A stretch of 46,336 nt of DNA from Candidatus Gastranaerophilales bacterium (lineage in GTDB: Bacteria; Cyanobacteriota; Vampirovibrionia; Gastranaerophilales; Gastranaerophilaceae), in the NCBI GenBank assembly GCA_944322555.1, contig CALUPJ010000106.1, positions 1 through 46,336 on the forward strand, read 5' to 3'. Shown piece by piece: positions 1 through 8,630 of this stretch; the stretch's first letter is position 1, and each line of letters opens with the position of its first letter. A program made the position numbers and the translations under genes. Below the pieces are notes generated by a model that was not told where the DNA came from, did not search any database, and saw nothing but the letters and a program-made list of their open reading frames with translations.

Positions 1-731
1 TTGCCGACTTGTTTCATATAAACCATATCCGCTTTACCGCCATATATCCACTCTTTATGTAGTATTCCTTTATCTTGGGTTTTAGCTAATATTTTGCCTG
101 TTTCAGGGTCTGTAAAAATTCTTTCTATTGTTCCGTCCGCGTGTTTGGTTTCTTTCGCAATTAATTCATTAATATCTTTGTTCAAAGCTTTTGCGATGTT
201 AATTCTCGGCTGTTTTGATTTTAATTCGGCTGCAGCTTTTTCTGCTGCTTCTTTTGCTGCCAAGGCTTCTGCCTCTGCCTTCTTAGCTGCATTTACAGCG
301 GCTTGTTCCTTTGCCAGAACGGTTCTTGTATAGTTTGTTGCACTGCCATCAGCAAATTTGTTATAGTTGTTATTTGTATCCAATGAGTGTTTTATATATT
401 TGTTCTCATTTGGATTTGTCAGCATATCACGATATCCGCTGTTTAACGGATATTCATTATAAACTCTGTCTTGGACGGCTTTATGATTTATGTGTATTTC
501 GTTACCTATGTTTTTGTGGTAAGTGAGTTCTTTATGTTCAAGAATACCTTGCGGATTATATTCTTTTACAAGTTTTGTCTCTTCTTTGTGGCACCAATAT
601 TTTGTGTACTCTTTTTCTACTGTTATTTTTTCTCCGCCGAAAATACTGTTTTCTTTTGTTATTTTTTTTGTACGCCAAATAGGGTTATCACCTCCTCCGG
701 TGATGGTTGTTTTCGTTACACCGTTCGGCAT
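1..731 (-). CDS. Ala-rich coiled-coil protein, partial (runs off left edge)
   Basis: An uninterrupted minus-strand frame of 243 codons begins MPNGVTKTTITGGG and leaves the window before its stop, so the C-terminus is missing. Residues about 139-170 are rich in Ala, Lys and Glu (EQAAVNAAKKAEAEALAAKE) and should form a coiled coil. The rest is polar, with no membrane segment or signal peptide. I do not recognise a family. The start is doubtful: no good ribosome site precedes the ATG at 731, whereas an ATG at 762 has a strong AGGGGG site 4 nt upstream but is in another frame. Removing one A from the five-A run at 750-754 would join them and give MVLKVAAVEKMPNGV. The gene is therefore either frameshifted at its 5' end, affected by a sequencing error, or started at 731. 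Confidence 0.7.
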   Translation of the reverse strand, partial: MPNGVTKTTITGGGDNPIWRTKKITKENSIFGGEKITVEKEYTKYWCHKEETKLVKEYNPQGILEHKELTYHKNIGNEIHINHKAVQDRVYNEYPLNSGYRDMLTNPNENKYIKHSLDTNNNYNKFADGSATNYTRTVLAKEQAAVNAAKKAEAEALAAKEAAEKAAAELKSKQPRINIAKALNKDINELIAKETKHADGTIERIFTDPETGKILAKTQDKGILHKEWIYGGKADMVYMKQVG

Positions 732-845
732 TTTTTCTACCGCAGCAACTTTTTAATACCATTTTTCCCCCTAATATTACATCTTACATTTATTAAGTTT
801 CAAACATATAAAAAATTGCCATCAAATTTTATTTTTTTACAAAAC

Positions 846-2132
846 TTAATACCTGATGTCTGTCATAAAATATTCTACCCAACGAATTAAGTCAGAAATT
901 TCGTAAGGTTTTGGCAAATACAAATCAGCACCGGAATTTAAAACCGCAGTCTTATCGTGTTCGGTTGTTGTTACAATAATTTTTGTATTAACAAAATTTA
1001 TTTGGTTTTTTAGTTCTTTACAAAGATCAAGCCCCGACATATTTTCTCCTGCATCAATTATTAAGATTGCGGGCTGCAAAGAAGAATTTGTATCAAGGTT
1101 TTCTGTTACATCATAACCCTGAAGCTCCAATGTAGTACGAAGAAGCAAGGATAGAGCTTCATCCGGTTCTTTTATAAATATGCGATTGTTAGATTCTTCC
1201 ATCACGGCAGAATTTGCACCCGTAATTTTAATCCTGTCGATTGCATAATTTGATCCGACAGGAATTTTAGCAGTCTTTTTTATTGAATATAATCTTGTAA
1301 TTAGTTCTTCGGGAGTATTAATCGTTTCATAATTATCAATAATTCCGCCGACAAGTATTGAGACAAAATTTGCTCTCATTCCGGCTTTTTTATCTCCTTT
1401 TAACAACATATATCCGCGTTTAGCATCCGTTGAAGAATAAAATCTCGGGACAACCGTATCAAATGCAAATGTCAAAAACATTGCCAGTTTTTCCGCACTA
1501 TACGGGCTTGTTATAATTATAAAATTTGTTTCATCAAATTGTCCGATAAAATCATTTTCATCAAGTGCGGATTTTGCAATAGCAACCAGAGTTTGTATAA
1601 GTTTATTGGCCGCAACATCCGAATAAACCTCTTTGTAACTTCCCAGATTTTCAGGGGCAATAAGCAAAACTGCGGGTTTATTTTCGGAGCTAAGCAATCT
1701 TTTTAAAGCTTTTTTGACATATTTTTGGTTAGGAAGCAGTGTATTATTATCAAGATTTAACTCTATATCACGTCTCAGATGTGCTTTTATCCGGGTCTTA
1801 AATTCTTCAATATTTACAGGTTCACTTAGAAAATCGTCAGCACCGCTTTCAAGAACTTTTATCCTGTCTCTGCTGTCCGCAGATTTGGAAAGTCCGATAA
1901 TAACAGGTCTGGAATTGAAAGTCAGAGTTCTGATTTTTTCACAAAATTTTTCAAGCGGTTCTTCAATGCTGTCGGATATGAGTATCATATCCGGTTCCGC
2001 AGCTTGAATGTAATGAATTGCATCTTTAAGATTTTGTGTGATAATAACTGCCGTTTCATTATCCTCAATACATTTTTTGTATTTTGCGGGCAGTTCTTTT
2101 CTTTTATCAATAATCAGGACATATGAGAGCAT
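846..2132 (-). CDS. Response regulator: receiver, degenerate GGDEF-like domain, receiver
   Basis: This is a 428-aa soluble protein. Residues 1-120 look like a receiver domain, but the strand that should end in the phosphoacceptor reads PDMILISDS, so either Ser53 or Asp54 sits at the site. Residues about 130-310 have the length and spacing of a diguanylate cyclase fold, but the GGDEF signature is replaced by GQFDETNF, so cyclase activity is unlikely. Residues about 313-428 form a second receiver with Asp360 (AILIID), Thr388-390 and Lys408 (LPKPY), which looks functional. The start overlaps the kinase gene upstream by 19 bp, with GGAGG 8 nt before the ATG. It is probably the partner of that kinase. 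The domain calls come from motif reading; the middle domain is the least certain. Confidence 0.75.
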   Translation of the reverse strand: MLSYVLIIDKRKELPAKYKKCIEDNETAVIITQNLKDAIHYIQAAEPDMILISDSIEEPLEKFCEKIRTLTFNSRPVIIGLSKSADSRDRIKVLESGADDFLSEPVNIEEFKTRIKAHLRRDIELNLDNNTLLPNQKYVKKALKRLLSSENKPAVLLIAPENLGSYKEVYSDVAANKLIQTLVAIAKSALDENDFIGQFDETNFIIITSPYSAEKLAMFLTFAFDTVVPRFYSSTDAKRGYMLLKGDKKAGMRANFVSILVGGIIDNYETINTPEELITRLYSIKKTAKIPVGSNYAIDRIKITGANSAVMEESNNRIFIKEPDEALSLLLRTTLELQGYDVTENLDTNSSLQPAILIIDAGENMSGLDLCKELKNQINFVNTKIIVTTTEHDKTAVLNSGADLYLPKPYEISDLIRWVEYFMTDIRY

Positions 2133-2827
2133 TTTAGAGCATCCTCCTGATTATAAAACGGAAATTTAATTTCAAAAGTTGTACCCTCGTTTTCTTTGCT
2201 TTCAAACGAAATCGTACCTCCCATTTTTTCAACAAGTTCTTTTGTTATATAAAGCCCCAATCCGTTACCCTGCGTTTTGCTTGTCAGGTGGTTTTCAAGT
2301 CTCGAAAATTTCTTAAAAATTTTATCGTAATCTTCTTTTTTTATTCCGACCCCTTCATCCCTTACTTTTATAACAATCATATTATTTGAAATACCTGTTA
2401 TAATACTGACTTTTTTCCCTGCTTCGGAATATTTTGATGCATTATCAAGCAGATTGGTCATAATCTGTTGAAATTTATCGTCATCAAGTCTTGCTTCCGG
2501 AAGATTTGAGAAAAAATGTGTTTCATAGTTATGCTCTTTATACTGTTCTTTGATAAGCGGAATGATTTTTTTTATAGAATTATTTACGTCTATCCGCTTC
2601 AATACCTGATTTTCCGTATTCATTTTGGAAACTGACAGTATATTTTCCACAAGATGAATAAGCCTGTTTGACTGTTCTTCAATTATTCCGATAAATTTCT
2701 TTTTATCATCATCTTTAATTTTATCCCACGAATTCAAAAGCGTTTGAGAAAACCCTCTTATGCTTGTAAGAGGGGTTCTCAATTCATGTGAAACTGTTGC
2801 TATAAATTCTTCTTCTATCGTAGACAT
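2114..2827 (-). CDS. Soluble histidine kinase lacking a sensor domain
   Basis: The 237-aa protein starts almost directly at the dimerisation helix: the H-box VSHELRTPLTS puts the phosphorylated His at residue 14. The HATPase domain follows, with N-box DNASKYS, G1 DEGVGI and G2 GNGLGLYI. There is no transmembrane segment, PAS or other input domain, so the signal must come from a partner protein or from a domain encoded elsewhere. The reading frame overlaps the response regulator gene by 19 bp, which suggests a kinase-regulator pair. The start codon has no Shine-Dalgarno sequence. A TATAAC hexamer lies exactly 6 nt upstream (2834-2839), so it may have its own leaderless promoter inside the gap after the PC4 gene. 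Confidence 0.85.
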   Translation of the reverse strand: MSTIEEEFIATVSHELRTPLTSIRGFSQTLLNSWDKIKDDDKKKFIGIIEEQSNRLIHLVENILSVSKMNTENQVLKRIDVNNSIKKIIPLIKEQYKEHNYETHFFSNLPEARLDDDKFQQIMTNLLDNASKYSEAGKKVSIITGISNNMIVIKVRDEGVGIKKEDYDKIFKKFSRLENHLTSKTQGNGLGLYITKELVEKMGGTISFESKENEGTTFEIKFPFYNQEDALKCSHMS

Positions 2828-2845
2828 GATTTTGTTATAAACAGG

Positions 2846-3079
2846 TTATTCCTCACTCATAAATTCTTTTTTAGCTTCTTCAACAGCTTCAGATAAAACA
2901 TCCAGCTGGTCAGGTGTAAATGTTACGCCCATTTTTGTCGGAAGCCATGTAGCACCGTCATCGGTTGTGTAGAAAATTCTAAGGTTAAAATAACTTTTTC
3001 CTCTGTATTCTGATATAGAGATTTGTAATTGTTCCGTATCTGTTCTCTGTATACTTGCTAAAAGTTTAGATTCTGCCAT
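2846..3079 (-). CDS. PC4/p15-domain small DNA-binding protein
   Basis: The 77-aa protein contains the transcriptional coactivator p15/PC4 fold signature: a beta-rich stretch YRGKSYFNLRIFYTTDDG followed by WLPTKMGVTFTPDQL and an acidic helix. In bacteria these short proteins are thought to bind single-stranded DNA and affect transcription; their role is poorly defined. A good ribosome site (AAGGAGA) precedes the ATG. It lies between a prepilin gene and a histidine kinase on the same strand with 12-18 bp gaps, so it may belong to their transcription unit. The family call is from motif resemblance. Confidence 0.75.
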   Translation of the reverse strand: MAESKLLASIQRTDTEQLQISISEYRGKSYFNLRIFYTTDDGATWLPTKMGVTFTPDQLDVLSEAVEEAKKEFMSEE

Positions 3080-3091
3080 TTTATCTTCTCC

Positions 3092-3832
3092 TTATCTGTA
3101 TGTAATTCTCCATTTATCGGCTGCAACTCTTGCTGAACAAGCTTTACCATCTGTTATATTAGCATCACTGCAATTGTCTTCAAATGAATCGTCCTCTTGA
3201 ATTCCGTACGGGATAACTTTGCCGTCATTTCGGAGAAAGAATTGAAAAATATCCTGCCCGTATCTGTTAGGACCGCCATTAAACCCGTTTATATCAATAT
3301 TTATTGTAGCGATGATTAAATCCGGCTGACTGCGGTTATTTGCATTTGCCGGCATGTTTTCTTGTATAATATAAACATTTGCAGGCAAATCTGTATGCCT
3401 GAATATTTCACTATTCTCAAAAACAGCATTATCATCACTGAGCGTACCGTCATAGTTATTAATTCTAAGCTCAAGTTCATCTTCTTCATCATCGGACAGA
3501 GGTTCTAAATTCAGATATTTATATCCCACTAATGCAAAGTTTTCCGCCAGCGAATCCTGCTCTCCGACTCCGTCGACTTCAACAAAGGAAATATCTCCGA
3601 CATTTACCCCATCCAAAACCGTCGCCATAGAGAAACCGCCATTGTTATTGTTTGCATCAGCAAGCATTTTTTGACACCCGTCTTCTATTTGCTGCACAAT
3701 CTGTCCCAGCGTTGCACCTGCGTATGCATTTTGAATATTGTTAGCTACGCGCGGAGCAACAAGTGCAGCTATTATTCCTATTATCGCAAGAGTTAAAAGG
3801 ACTTCTGTCAGAGTAAATCCGTTTTTTTTCAT
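3092..3832 (-). CDS. Type IV pilin-like prepilin (N-methylated)
   Basis: The N-terminus MKKNGFTLTEVLLTLAIIGI is a class III signal: a short basic leader, prepilin peptidase cut after Gly, Phe as first mature residue, Glu at +5, then a hydrophobic helix. The mature protein has about 240 residues, with Cys residues near the C-terminus (DNCSDANI, KACSAR) that could form a disulfide loop as in type IV pilins and type II secretion pseudopilins. An in-frame ATG 12 nt further upstream exists, but GGAGAGA lies between the two ATGs at the correct distance for the inner one, so I start at 3832. No pilus assembly genes are in the window, so whether it is a pilin or pseudopilin is open. Confidence 0.88.
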   Translation of the reverse strand: MKKNGFTLTEVLLTLAIIGIIAALVAPRVANNIQNAYAGATLGQIVQQIEDGCQKMLADANNNNGGFSMATVLDGVNVGDISFVEVDGVGEQDSLAENFALVGYKYLNLEPLSDDEEDELELRINNYDGTLSDDNAVFENSEIFRHTDLPANVYIIQENMPANANNRSQPDLIIATINIDINGFNGGPNRYGQDIFQFFLRNDGKVIPYGIQEDDSFEDNCSDANITDGKACSARVAADKWRITYR

Positions 3833-3893
3833 TTGTCTCTCCATTTATTATTTTACATATGATTATACCATATTATTTATAAATGTTAATAAT

Positions 3894-3922
3894 TTGTCTA
3901 TTCTTGTGATTTAGGTTAATAT
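3894..3922 (+). promoter_or_regulatory. Promoter of the PAS histidine kinase gene, leaderless type
   Basis: TTGTCT at 3894-3899, a 17-nt spacer and TAATAT at 3917-3922. The ATG at 3929 is 7 nt after the -10 box, where transcription would be expected to start, and no Shine-Dalgarno sequence precedes it. Confidence 0.6.
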
Positions 3923-3928
3923 AAAAGT

Positions 3929-5482
3929 ATGAATACGGGGAAAATTGTAGTAGTCGATGATGAGAAAATAGTTACCTCGGCTTTTAAAACCTTGTTAAAA
4001 GTTGAGGGTTTTTCTGATGCGCATTTTTTTAATAATCCTTTAGAGGCAGTAGAATTTTTAAAGAAAAATACGCCCGATCTGGTAATTTCGGATTTCTTAA
4101 TGCCGCAGATGAACGGATTGGAATTTTTAACCGAGGTTAAAAAACTTTATCCCGAAGTCAGTAAAATTCTGTTAACGGGCTATGCGGATAAAGAAAATGC
4201 CATAAGAGCCATAAACGAAATAGGACTGTACAGATACATAGAAAAACCCTGGAATAATGATGACTTAATTATAAATATAAAGAACGGTATTGAAAGAAGT
4301 TATCTTTTAAGCGAACTCAGAAAGAAGATTGCCGAACTTGAAGAGGCTAAAAAAGAGCTTGAAAAATATTCCCATAATTTGGAACAAATTGTGGAAGAAA
4401 GAACGGCAGATTTAAAACAATCCAATGCTAAGCTTCAAGGTATTGTCAATTATTGTGCGGACGGAATTGTAATAGTTAATGAAGATGGGATAATAGAACA
4501 AATTAATCCTGCCTGTGAAAATCTGATAGGTTTGGTTAGCAGTAAAGTTATTATGACATCCGTTGATGACTATATGTTTTCCAAAAAAACTTTTATATCA
4601 AAAGAACTTCATAAACTTGAAGCAAGCGAATTATTTTTAAGAGATTTTCATATAAAAAATCCGCTCAGCGGTTTGGAAATTCCCGTAGAAATCAGTTTTG
4701 CAAGAATTAACCCCGATAAAGATTTTAAACGTTTTGTCGGCGTTATAAGAGATGTAACCGAACAGAAAAAATCCGATAAACTGAGAGATGACTTTATTGC
4801 AACTCTGACCCATGATTTGCGGACACCGCTTCTGGCAGCTATTCAGACTCTGAGTTTCTTTTTGGACGGCGCCTTGGGCGAACTAGATGAAAAACAAAAG
4901 CTCCTTTTATCTACAATGCAAAAGAGTAACGAAGATTTATTGGGACTTGTAAATGCTTTGCTGGAAGTTTATAAGTATGATGCGGAAAAATTGGAACTTG
5001 TTAAAACGGATTTTAATATATACAATCTTGTAGAACAGGTCTACAATGAATTAAATCCGCTTGCGCAGTCAAAGAGTATAGAATTTACAATAGATTGTTC
5101 CGATAAAAATATTATTATAAATGCTGACAGAAGCGAAATCAGGCGCGTAATATGCAATCTTTGCGGAAATGCAATAAACTATACTCAGGAAGGCGGCAAG
5201 GTTGTAGTAACACTAAAAACAGAGAGCAGAGATTTAATATTTTCAGTTGCCGATAACGGTTGCGGAATACCGCAGGAAGATATTCCGAACATGTTTCAAA
5301 GATTTTCTCAGGGAACAAGTAAAAAACGTTCTACGGGAACAGGATTGGGTTTATATTTGTCGCGCCAGATTATTGAATCACACGGCGGAAAAATTTGGCT
5401 GGAAAGCCGTTTGAATAAGGGAAGCGAATTTTCGTTTCTGCTTACCGATACGGTTATTCAAAGAGAGGAAAGTTTAGTATGA
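3929..5482 (+). CDS. Receiver-PAS-histidine kinase hybrid
   Basis: The 517-aa cytoplasmic protein has an N-terminal receiver (residues 1-120; acidic pair at DD10-11, phosphoacceptor Asp55 in LVISDFLMP, Lys in YIEKPW). A coiled coil follows at about 128-165, then a PAS domain at about 168-280 (GIVIVNEDGIIEQINPACEN). The dimerisation domain has His295 in THDLRTPLLA, and the HATPase domain has NAINY, DNGCGIP and GTGLGLYLS. A receiver at the N-terminus is typical of kinases acting in the middle of a relay. It is followed by a NarL-type regulator overlapping by 4 bp (ATGA), its likely target. Confidence 0.92.
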   Translation: MNTGKIVVVDDEKIVTSAFKTLLKVEGFSDAHFFNNPLEAVEFLKKNTPDLVISDFLMPQMNGLEFLTEVKKLYPEVSKILLTGYADKENAIRAINEIGLYRYIEKPWNNDDLIINIKNGIERSYLLSELRKKIAELEEAKKELEKYSHNLEQIVEERTADLKQSNAKLQGIVNYCADGIVIVNEDGIIEQINPACENLIGLVSSKVIMTSVDDYMFSKKTFISKELHKLEASELFLRDFHIKNPLSGLEIPVEISFARINPDKDFKRFVGVIRDVTEQKKSDKLRDDFIATLTHDLRTPLLAAIQTLSFFLDGALGELDEKQKLLLSTMQKSNEDLLGLVNALLEVYKYDAEKLELVKTDFNIYNLVEQVYNELNPLAQSKSIEFTIDCSDKNIIINADRSEIRRVICNLCGNAINYTQEGGKVVVTLKTESRDLIFSVADNGCGIPQEDIPNMFQRFSQGTSKKRSTGTGLGLYLSRQIIESHGGKIWLESRLNKGSEFSFLLTDTVIQREESLV

Positions 5483-6141
5483 TAAAAGTTCTTTTGGTAG
5501 AAGACCATGAGCTATATAGAATGGGTTTGTCAATGCTTTTGGATAAAGCTGACGGAATATCTCTGATTTCTGAAGCGGCTGATGGGCTGGACGGTGTAAA
5601 AAAAGCCAGGGACTCCGCACCGGACGTCATTCTTATGGATATAGGGCTTCCTAATATTGACGGAATCGAAGCAACACAGCGTATTAAGGATTTTAATCCC
5701 GAAGTAAAGATTTTGATTTTCACTTCACGTGACAGCGAAAATGATGTATTTGAAGCATTCAAGGCGGGTGCTGACGGATATATTATGAAAGGAGCAACTC
5801 CGGAACAGACTGTTTCCGCAATAAAAGCGGTTTATGAAGGGGTCGGCTGGATTGATCCGAATATTGCTAAAATGGTATTTTCTAACTTACAGAGACCAGT
5901 TGCAAAAACTGAAAACGGGATGACAGGGCCTAAGCGGGCTGATAATTCCTACGGTTTAACAGACAGAGAACTTGATGTACTGGAACTAATGGTAGAAGGT
6001 TTATCCAATCCACAGATAGCCGACAGGCTTGTTATTACCAGAGCAACCGCGAAAGCGCATGTTCACAGCATTCTTCAAAAACTCTGCGTCTCATCAAGAA
6101 CCCAGGCTACAGTAACTGCAATGAAGGAAGGTTTGGTTTAA
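5479..6141 (+). CDS. NarL/FixJ-family response regulator
   Basis: The protein has 220 residues. The receiver at 1-120 has acidic residues at E8-D9, phosphoacceptor Asp54 (VILMDIGLP), Thr/Ser in IFTSR and Lys in IMKGA. A linker follows, then a LuxR-type helix-turn-helix at about 152-218 (GLTDRELDVLELMVEGLSNP and ITRATAKAHVHSIL). It should bind DNA as a phosphorylation-controlled dimer. The start overlaps the kinase stop as ATGA, with GAGGAAAG upstream, and its stop overlaps the next gene as TAATG, so the three genes are translationally coupled. Confidence 0.94.
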   Translation: MIKVLLVEDHELYRMGLSMLLDKADGISLISEAADGLDGVKKARDSAPDVILMDIGLPNIDGIEATQRIKDFNPEVKILIFTSRDSENDVFEAFKAGADGYIMKGATPEQTVSAIKAVYEGVGWIDPNIAKMVFSNLQRPVAKTENGMTGPKRADNSYGLTDRELDVLELMVEGLSNPQIADRLVITRATAKAHVHSILQKLCVSSRTQATVTAMKEGLV

Positions 6142-7376
6142 TGTTTGAAGCTTTGGCCGGCATGATAATGGCAATGAAAGTCCATTTTAACCAAATGAAA
6201 TATTCTTTGACAAAACGACAGGATACTGTTGTTGCAGAGACTATTTACCGCAATGAAGTCGATAAAATCGGTGAAACCGAAAAATATGAAAAAAGCCGGC
6301 TGCCCGAGTCAGGTTATATGACAGTTGCCGAATATGAAGAAAAATCCCGCGCGATGACAAAAAAAGAAATTAATGCAAAAATTTTGTCGGAAGCCGAAAT
6401 GCCAAAAGACTCAAATATGGTTTATATTCCGCAGAAAAAATTTCATCTTGTCAAATACAATGATCCTGTCGGAAGTCCTGAACTTACTTTGCCGAGAAAA
6501 CTTAACTTTGACAGACAGATAAATGCACAGGGAATTGTATCAGGTGATTTTACCAAGCTGGTTTATCCGGCTGTTTATTATTATGCGCAGAACGATTGTA
6601 CAAGCTGTGATTTGTTTCTTATAAACCTTGATTCTTCTCTTTCGAATTTGGAAAAAGTAAAAAAAGCAAATATTGTGAACAAAGAGCCCAAACCCTTAAT
6701 TTCAACATCAAAAGATATTGATACAAAATTTATATTCAGAACGCTTACCCCGATTGATTTTTCAAGCGATAGTAAAAAACTTGCCGTTAAAGAAAAAGTC
6801 GGACACAGGCATGACGGCATCTGGGAAACTAATTTGTGGATTTATGATTTTGAGAAAAAAGAGGCAAGAAAACTCCCGCAGATAAGAGATGCCATTGTTA
6901 ATTACTGGGCAATGGCAGGCGGTGTGGATTTCGATGAAAAACGCTGGGATATTTATCCTATGGGGTTTGATGCAAATGACCAAAACAGAATAATCGTTTG
7001 CGCGTATGCTTATACAGGAGAAGTCCCCAAATTTCTGGGTACTTGGAGTATAGACGTATACGGAGAAAATTCACGGCTGGAGGCTTTGGACGGAAGCTAT
7101 ATTCCCGTGTCTGTCGTTGGTTACAGACTGGCAGAAGAAGCCGAAGTTATTCCCGTGTCTGAAGTCGAGTATGAAGCCAGAAGGGCAAAAGAACTTGAAA
7201 AGGCTAAAGAAAAAGATATAAAAGAAGCCGAAAACTTTGAAAAGAAAGTAAAAAAATTGGAATATGAAAGAAAATTACACCGGATGGACATGGAGACAAT
7301 GCTTAAAATAAAACAGCGCAAAGAGTTTTTAAAACAAAATTACAAAAAAGGTGCTGACGGATTAACAGGAAGCTAA
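6141..7376 (+). CDS. Unrecognised 411-aa protein coupled to a two-component pair
   Basis: I do not recognise a family. The N-terminus MFEALAGMIMAMKVHFNQMK is weakly hydrophobic but is not a clear signal peptide. The middle part (about 100-340) has repeated beta-strand-like stretches such as LVYPAVYYYAQNDCTSCDLF, DSKKLAVKEK and NLWIYDFEKKEARKL, reminiscent of WD40/TolB-like propeller blades (sentence-like SxDSKKLA followed by LWIYD). The C-terminus (about 345-400) is a highly charged Lys/Glu coiled coil. Translation is coupled to the response regulator by a TAATG overlap, so it is likely an output or accessory component of that signalling unit. Confidence 0.6.
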   Translation: MFEALAGMIMAMKVHFNQMKYSLTKRQDTVVAETIYRNEVDKIGETEKYEKSRLPESGYMTVAEYEEKSRAMTKKEINAKILSEAEMPKDSNMVYIPQKKFHLVKYNDPVGSPELTLPRKLNFDRQINAQGIVSGDFTKLVYPAVYYYAQNDCTSCDLFLINLDSSLSNLEKVKKANIVNKEPKPLISTSKDIDTKFIFRTLTPIDFSSDSKKLAVKEKVGHRHDGIWETNLWIYDFEKKEARKLPQIRDAIVNYWAMAGGVDFDEKRWDIYPMGFDANDQNRIIVCAYAYTGEVPKFLGTWSIDVYGENSRLEALDGSYIPVSVVGYRLAEEAEVIPVSEVEYEARRAKELEKAKEKDIKEAENFEKKVKKLEYERKLHRMDMETMLKIKQRKEFLKQNYKKGADGLTGS

Positions 7377-7525
7377 GGAAAGAAATAATAAAAATAGACT
7401 TAAATCAACAATATCGCAAAACAATAAATCTTTTGAATTTGCACCAAGTTTCAAAAATTTGCAAATTATAGCCCCCGGAAAATGGAATGCTGACATTCTA
7501 AAAAAAACATTCCGGCAAAAATTAT

Positions 7526-8557
7526 TTAATATGTAATTGCAAATTTTAAACAGTTATCTTTTTTTAATCGAAAATCATTATAGGCTTGGATAATATTATC
7601 AAGCGAATATTCGGAGCTTACAAGAAAATCCGTATTTATTACACCTCCGGATATTAAATCCAGAAGTTTTTCACAATGAACGGCATCTACACCTCCGGTT
7701 TTAAATATAAGATTCTTACCATACATTTGAGGTAGCGGTAAAATCTGATTTTCTTCGTACATTGCTACAACAGCAACATTTGCATTTGCTCTTGCAATTT
7801 TCCAGGCTGTCTCGAATGTGTTTTTTCCCCCTGCACATTCTGCAACACAATCTGCCCCGCGTCCTTCCGTTAATAATTTTATCTCTTTTTCTATATCACA
7901 TTTTCCGGGATTAAAAACATAATCGGCAAGTTCTGATTTTCGCGCCAGATTAAGCCGGTATTCATCAATATCAATTGCAATGATTCTGGCAGGATTAAAG
8001 ATTTTTGCGCAAGCCATTGCACATAAACCAACCGGCCCTGCTCCAATAACTGCAAAAACATCACCTTCCTTGACATTACAAAGCTCCGCCCCGAAATAAC
8101 CGCTTGAAAGAATATCACCGGTAAACAGTGCATTCTTATAACTTACATTATCCGGGATTTTCGTTAACCCCCTATCGGCAAAAGGCACCCTTACATATTC
8201 AGCCTGACAGCCGTCAATTGTACATCCCAGCTCCCAGCCGCCATTAGAACAGTTATTTATAAACCCGCGTTTGCAGAAGAAGCACTCCCCGCAGAAAGTT
8301 TCACAGTTTGCACTGACTCTGTCACCTATCCGGAGATTTTTAATATCTCCGCCGACTTCGGCAATTTCACCGACAAATTCATGCCCGAGGACAATTCCAT
8401 CTTTTGCTTTCGGAACAAATCCGTCTATAATATGCAAATCACTTGTACATATTGAGGAAAGTTTTACTTTTACAATAGCATCACGCGGGTGTATTATTTG
8501 AGGATACGGGCGCTCGGTTAATTCAATTGTATTTTTATGCCAAACCAGTGCTTTCAT
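7526..8557 (-). CDS. Zinc-dependent medium-chain alcohol dehydrogenase
   Basis: A 343-aa member of the MDR superfamily. Catalytic zinc ligands are Cys in SICTSDLH and His-Glu in GHEFVGE. The structural zinc loop is CETFCGECFFCKRGFINNC. The Rossmann fold contains the dinucleotide motif GAGPVGL followed by an acidic end IAIDID, which favours NAD over NADP. It should interconvert an alcohol or polyol and a carbonyl; the substrate cannot be read from the sequence. It is a single gene divergent from the SIMPL lipoprotein gene. The start has no Shine-Dalgarno sequence but has TAGAAT 6 nt upstream (leaderless candidate). Confidence 0.9.
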   Translation of the reverse strand: MKALVWHKNTIELTERPYPQIIHPRDAIVKVKLSSICTSDLHIIDGFVPKAKDGIVLGHEFVGEIAEVGGDIKNLRIGDRVSANCETFCGECFFCKRGFINNCSNGGWELGCTIDGCQAEYVRVPFADRGLTKIPDNVSYKNALFTGDILSSGYFGAELCNVKEGDVFAVIGAGPVGLCAMACAKIFNPARIIAIDIDEYRLNLARKSELADYVFNPGKCDIEKEIKLLTEGRGADCVAECAGGKNTFETAWKIARANANVAVVAMYEENQILPLPQMYGKNLIFKTGGVDAVHCEKLLDLISGGVINTDFLVSSEYSLDNIIQAYNDFRLKKDNCLKFAITY

Positions 8558-8563
8558 ATTATT

Positions 8564-8569
8564 ATTCTA
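8564..8569 (-). promoter_or_regulatory. -10 box of the alcohol dehydrogenase gene, leaderless type
   Basis: Read on the minus strand this is TAGAAT followed by AATAAT and the ATG at 8557. A -35 element is not obvious. Confidence 0.45.
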
Positions 8570-8600
8570 AATGAACAATTCCGATTTGAAATCGTTTATA

Positions 8601-8609
8601 TGATATAAT
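8601..8609 (+). promoter_or_regulatory. Extended -10 promoter of the SIMPL lipoprotein gene
   Basis: TGATATAAT, an extended -10 box (TGn plus TATAAT), lies about 21 nt upstream of the ATG, and AAGGAGG lies between them. This is the normal leadered arrangement, in contrast to the leaderless genes nearby. Confidence 0.6.
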
Positions 8610-8630
8610 GTTTTAGATAAGGAGGGAAAT

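Noticed and set aside
94..890. Plus-strand frames of up to 139 codons at the left edge, rich in Phe, Ala and Ser
   Set aside because: They mirror the minus-strand Ala-rich frame that runs through 1-731 and have no ribosome sites or family features.
7377..7525. Terminator or attachment site formed by GAATG-CTGA-CATTC and nearby CCGGAA/TTCCGG
   Set aside because: The hairpins are short, no T-run follows on either strand and no integrase is nearby.
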